Part shown: positions 61,855-64,000 of the stretch, piece by piece
How positions within the stretch are numbered: the stretch's first letter is position 1
Layout: each line of letters begins with the position of its first letter
Source: Mucilaginibacter inviolabilis
GTDB lineage: Bacteria > Bacteroidota > Bacteroidia > Sphingobacteriales > Sphingobacteriaceae
NCBI RefSeq assembly: GCF_011089895.1
Contig: NZ_JAANAT010000001.1
Coordinates: 3,658,001-3,722,000, forward strand
Reading direction: 5' to 3'
DNA: 64,000 bases
The notes under the pieces: model-generated
Seen by the model: the letters and a program-made list of their open reading frames with translations, nothing else
What the model was told of the DNA's origin: nothing
Databases searched by the model: none
Program-made: the position numbers and the translations under genes

Positions 61855-62919
61855 ATGATATACCTCCGCTGGCTTTTATTTCCTTTCTCGTTATTGTATG
61901 GCCTGGTGGTGGTTATCCGCAATTGGTGTTTCAATGCGGGCATATTGAAAAGCCGGGAGTTTGACTTGCCGGTGATTGCGGTAGGCAACCTGGATGTTGG
62001 TGGCGCGGGTAAAAGCCCGATGACCGAATACCTGATCCGTTTACTGAAAGGCAATTACAAACTAGCCACCTTAAGCCGTGGTTATGGCCGTAAAACAAAA
62101 GGTTTCCTGTTAGCAGACGCACCTGCACAAGCTTGGGACATTGGCGATGAGCCGGCCCAGTTTAAAAACAAATTCCCTAACGTCACCATTGCCGTAGCCG
62201 AAAAACGGGTGGAAGGAATTGAGCAGTTACAGTCATCACATGATCTTATTATTCTGGATGATGCTTATCAGCACCGCGCTGTGAAACCCGGGTTCAGCAT
62301 TTTGCTGTTTGACTATAACCGCATCCGCGAGCCGCGTTTATTATTGCCCGCAGGCAACCTGCGCGAGCCTTTTGCCGGGCGTAAACGTGCCGACATTATC
62401 GTGATCAGTAAATGTCCCGCTGCATTAGAGCGTAAAGATCAATTCGAACTTCAAAAAAGAGTAAAGCCTTTTCCCAACCAGGCCGTTTTTTTTACCTCGA
62501 TAAGCTATTTGCCCCTTCAGGATATAAACGGACAGGCTACCGATTCTGTGATCGATGATACCACAACCGTGTTCCTGCTTACAGGTATAGCCAATGCCTC
62601 TCCTTTGTTGGAGCATCTAAAAAAACAAACACTGCATATCGTCCATCATAAATATCCCGATCATCACCAGTTTAGCTTAAAAAATATCAGTAAACTTGCC
62701 GAGGATTTTTTGGCCTGCACTGCACAAAAAAAACTGATCATCACAACAGAAAAGGACGCACAGCGTTTAGGGGAACAGGAACTGCAGCAGGTGATGAAAA
62801 AACTTAATATTTTGGTATTGCCTATAGGCATTGAGTTTTTAAATAATCAACAAAAACAGTTTGATAAATTAGTAACAGATTATGTTAGAAAATATTCAAA
62901 GCACAGCCCAATACATTAA
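61855..62919 (+). CDS. lpxK: Tetraacyldisaccharide 4'-kinase
   Basis: I chose ATG at 61855 (354 residues, MIYLRWLLFP), since the longer in-frame reading starts with TTG. The protein phosphorylates the lipid A disaccharide at the inner membrane. It has an N-terminal hydrophobic helix, the Walker A GNLDVGGAGKSPMTEYL near 43-59, LSRGYGRKTKGF and LLPAGNLREPF. Its 3' end overlaps the next gene by 38 nt. Confidence 0.93.
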   Translation: MIYLRWLLFPFSLLYGLVVVIRNWCFNAGILKSREFDLPVIAVGNLDVGGAGKSPMTEYLIRLLKGNYKLATLSRGYGRKTKGFLLADAPAQAWDIGDEPAQFKNKFPNVTIAVAEKRVEGIEQLQSSHDLIILDDAYQHRAVKPGFSILLFDYNRIREPRLLLPAGNLREPFAGRKRADIIVISKCPAALERKDQFELQKRVKPFPNQAVFFTSISYLPLQDINGQATDSVIDDTTTVFLLTGIANASPLLEHLKKQTLHIVHHKYPDHHQFSLKNISKLAEDFLACTAQKKLIITTEKDAQRLGEQELQQVMKKLNILVLPIGIEFLNNQQKQFDKLVTDYVRKYSKHSPIH

Positions 62920-63697
62920 AAGCCGTATTGGCGATTTTGAACCAGAAATAGGTATTATTTTAGGTACTGGTCTTGGTGCCCTGGTAAAGGAAATAGAGGT
63001 TGAAAAACAACTGATGTATTCCAACATCCCCGATTTCCCGATCTCGACGCTGGAATTCCATTCGGGTAAATTAATTTTCGGCACACTGGCCGGTAAAAAG
63101 GTTGTGGCCATGCAGGGGCGCCTGCACTATTACGAAGGCTATAACATGCAGCAGATCACTTTTCCGGTAAGGGTAATGAAATATCTGGGCGTTAAGTCCC
63201 TGTTTGTTTCAAATGCCAGCGGCTCCTTAAACCCCGAGTTTAAAAAAGGAGAACTGATGATCATTGCCGATCATATCAATCTGCAACCGCACAACCCATT
63301 GGTAGGCCGTAACGATAATGAACTGGGTCCGCGTTTTCCGGATATGAGCCAGCCCTATCAGCGCACATTGATTGATAAAGCATTAACAATAGCCAAAGCA
63401 AACAATATTATTTGCCATAAAGGAGTTTATGTAGCTGTTACCGGGCCAAATCTGGAAACCAAAGCAGAGTACAACTATTTAAAAATTATTGGCGGCGATG
63501 CGGTTGGCATGAGCACCGTACCCGAAGTAATAGTAGCCAACCATATGGGCTTGCCAGTATTTGCCATATCGGTATTAACCGACGAAGGTTTTAACGATGT
63601 ACTTGAACCTGTGGTTGTGGAAGATATTATAAAAATTGCCGAAGAGGCCGAACCCAAACTAACATTGATACTTAAGGAACTGATAGCCGGTTCTTAA
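62882..63697 (+). CDS. punA: Purine-nucleoside phosphorylase
   Basis: This 271-residue protein fits the trimeric class of purine-nucleoside phosphorylases: IILGTGLGALV near 24-34, MQGRLHYYEGYNMQQITFP near 75-93, NASGSLNPEF near 112-121 and VTGPNLETKAEYNYLK near 187-202, MSTVPEVIVANH further on. It splits nucleosides to base and ribose 1-phosphate. Its start lies inside lpxK (38-nt overlap), and heptad repeat E starts right after its stop. Confidence 0.93.
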   Translation: MLENIQSTAQYIKSRIGDFEPEIGIILGTGLGALVKEIEVEKQLMYSNIPDFPISTLEFHSGKLIFGTLAGKKVVAMQGRLHYYEGYNMQQITFPVRVMKYLGVKSLFVSNASGSLNPEFKKGELMIIADHINLQPHNPLVGRNDNELGPRFPDMSQPYQRTLIDKALTIAKANNIICHKGVYVAVTGPNLETKAEYNYLKIIGGDAVGMSTVPEVIVANHMGLPVFAISVLTDEGFNDVLEPVVVEDIIKIAEEAEPKLTLILKELIAGS

Positions 63698-63840
63698 AGA
63701 GGAGAACCGAGAGTCAAGATATTAGAGCCAAGAAAAGAGTTTTTAAAGTGAATAAAAGAAAATATTTCAACAGGACATTACAGCATCACCGTTTACATGA
63801 GGAAGCTTCTGTCTTGATTCCTGATTCTAATATCCTGGCT
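63698..63840. repeat. Heptad inverted repeat E
   Basis: The left arm reads AGAGGAG-AACCGAG-AGTCAAG-ATATTAG-AGCCAAG-AAAAGAG, the right arm reversed contains AGCCAGG-ATATTAG-AATCAGG-AATCAAG-ACAGAAG. The units align on ATATTAG. It starts on the base after the stop of the PNP gene. The right arm extends into the open frame of the next gene. Confidence 0.8.
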
Positions 63841-64000
63841 CTGAAGCTGCGTAAGCCGTTCAAATATATTTTATTGTTCCTGCTGTGCACATCGGTACAT
63901 AGCGCGTTTGCGCAATATAACCAAACCGGCCGGCCACGCCCCTTACCTACCCGGGATACCCTCAAACAAACCAGGCAGGTGAGTGATGACGAATTACTGG
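63748..64000 (+). CDS. N-terminus of an exported protein, cut by window edge
   Basis: The frame is open from 63676 to the edge. No in-frame ATG precedes a typical signal peptide KLRKPFKYILLFLLCT with cleavage near AFAQ. I give GTG at 63748 as the earliest likely start; TTG at 63814 is another. The mature start is YNQTGRPRPLPTRDTLKQTR. By analogy with lpxK-PNP neighbourhoods it might be an outer-membrane protein such as LptD, but this is only a guess. The N-terminal part runs through heptad repeat E. Confidence 0.45.
   Translation, partial: MNKRKYFNRTLQHHRLHEEASVLIPDSNILALKLRKPFKYILLFLLCTSVHSAFAQYNQTGRPRPLPTRDTLKQTRQVSDDELL

Noticed and set aside
1..64000. Prophage, integrative element or antiviral defence island
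   Set aside because: No integrase, capsid, portal, restriction, retron, CBASS or similar gene was recognised.

Overview
The window looks like a chromosomal segment of a Bacteroidota organism, most likely family Sphingobacteriaceae (Mucilaginibacter- or Pedobacter-like). The reasons are SusC/SusD and other TonB-dependent receptors, an ECF sigma/FecR pair, many lipoproteins with a C-K-K start, FAS1 and DUF4397-type lipoproteins, a CrtYcd-type carotenoid cluster and RemB-like proteins. Genus is inference; there is no rRNA gene to place it.

Layout. (1) 1-9675: the start of an exported epoxide hydrolase (minus strand, cut by the window edge), a long spacer with two LacI-type palindromes, then a SusC/SusD locus with a FAS1 lipoprotein, a DUF5007-like lipoprotein and a DUF3472-like protein, closed by a perfect 50-bp palindromic terminator. 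(2) 9807-15283: a tight eight-gene operon of two YHS proteins, a free-standing CoaB-like protein, a DoxX-like membrane protein, a DinB-like protein, a TANGO2/NRDE-ATP-grasp fusion, a LysE-type exporter and a thioredoxin-like lipoprotein. (3) 15782-20611: a Crp/Fnr regulator followed by a six-gene redox operon (YceI, tautomerase, SDR, NTF2-like, nitronate monooxygenase, SDR) with two CRP-like boxes in front. (4) 20678-24574: DyP peroxidase, alkyltransferase-like protein, AlkA-type glycosylase, AraC regulator, NTF2-like protein and a small membrane protein. (5) 24831-41812, all minus strand: an ECF sigma/FecR/STN-receptor cell-surface signalling cassette followed by two DUF4397-type lipoproteins, three FAS1 lipoproteins, an Oar-like receptor and an IPT/NHL lipoprotein. 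(6) tRNA-Asn, a PfkB sugar kinase and a carotenoid cluster (crtI divergent from crtB, a hypothetical gene, a CrtYcd-type cyclase and a cytochrome b5-like gene). (7) 47365-64000: mostly housekeeping genes (carA, panB, an RluA-family pseudouridine synthase, purN, lpxK, purine nucleoside phosphorylase) mixed with small accessory genes and two RemB-like paralogues.

Two signals stand out beyond ordinary genes. First, between 47 and 64 kb at least five intergenic spaces hold inverted repeats whose arms are tandem 7-nt units (TATCAAG, GTTCATA, AGTCAAG/AATCAAG). The left arm starts at, or within 3 nt of, the stop codon of the gene before it, and the arms of a pair differ by whole heptads. I know of no name for this class. 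Second, the eight-gene operon fuses a TANGO2-like domain to an ATP-grasp enzyme and places it beside a stand-alone CoaB, a combination suggestive of coenzyme A or metal/haem-related chemistry. Several other palindromic and MITE-like elements are also listed. All calls rest on reading the sequence; no database search was possible.
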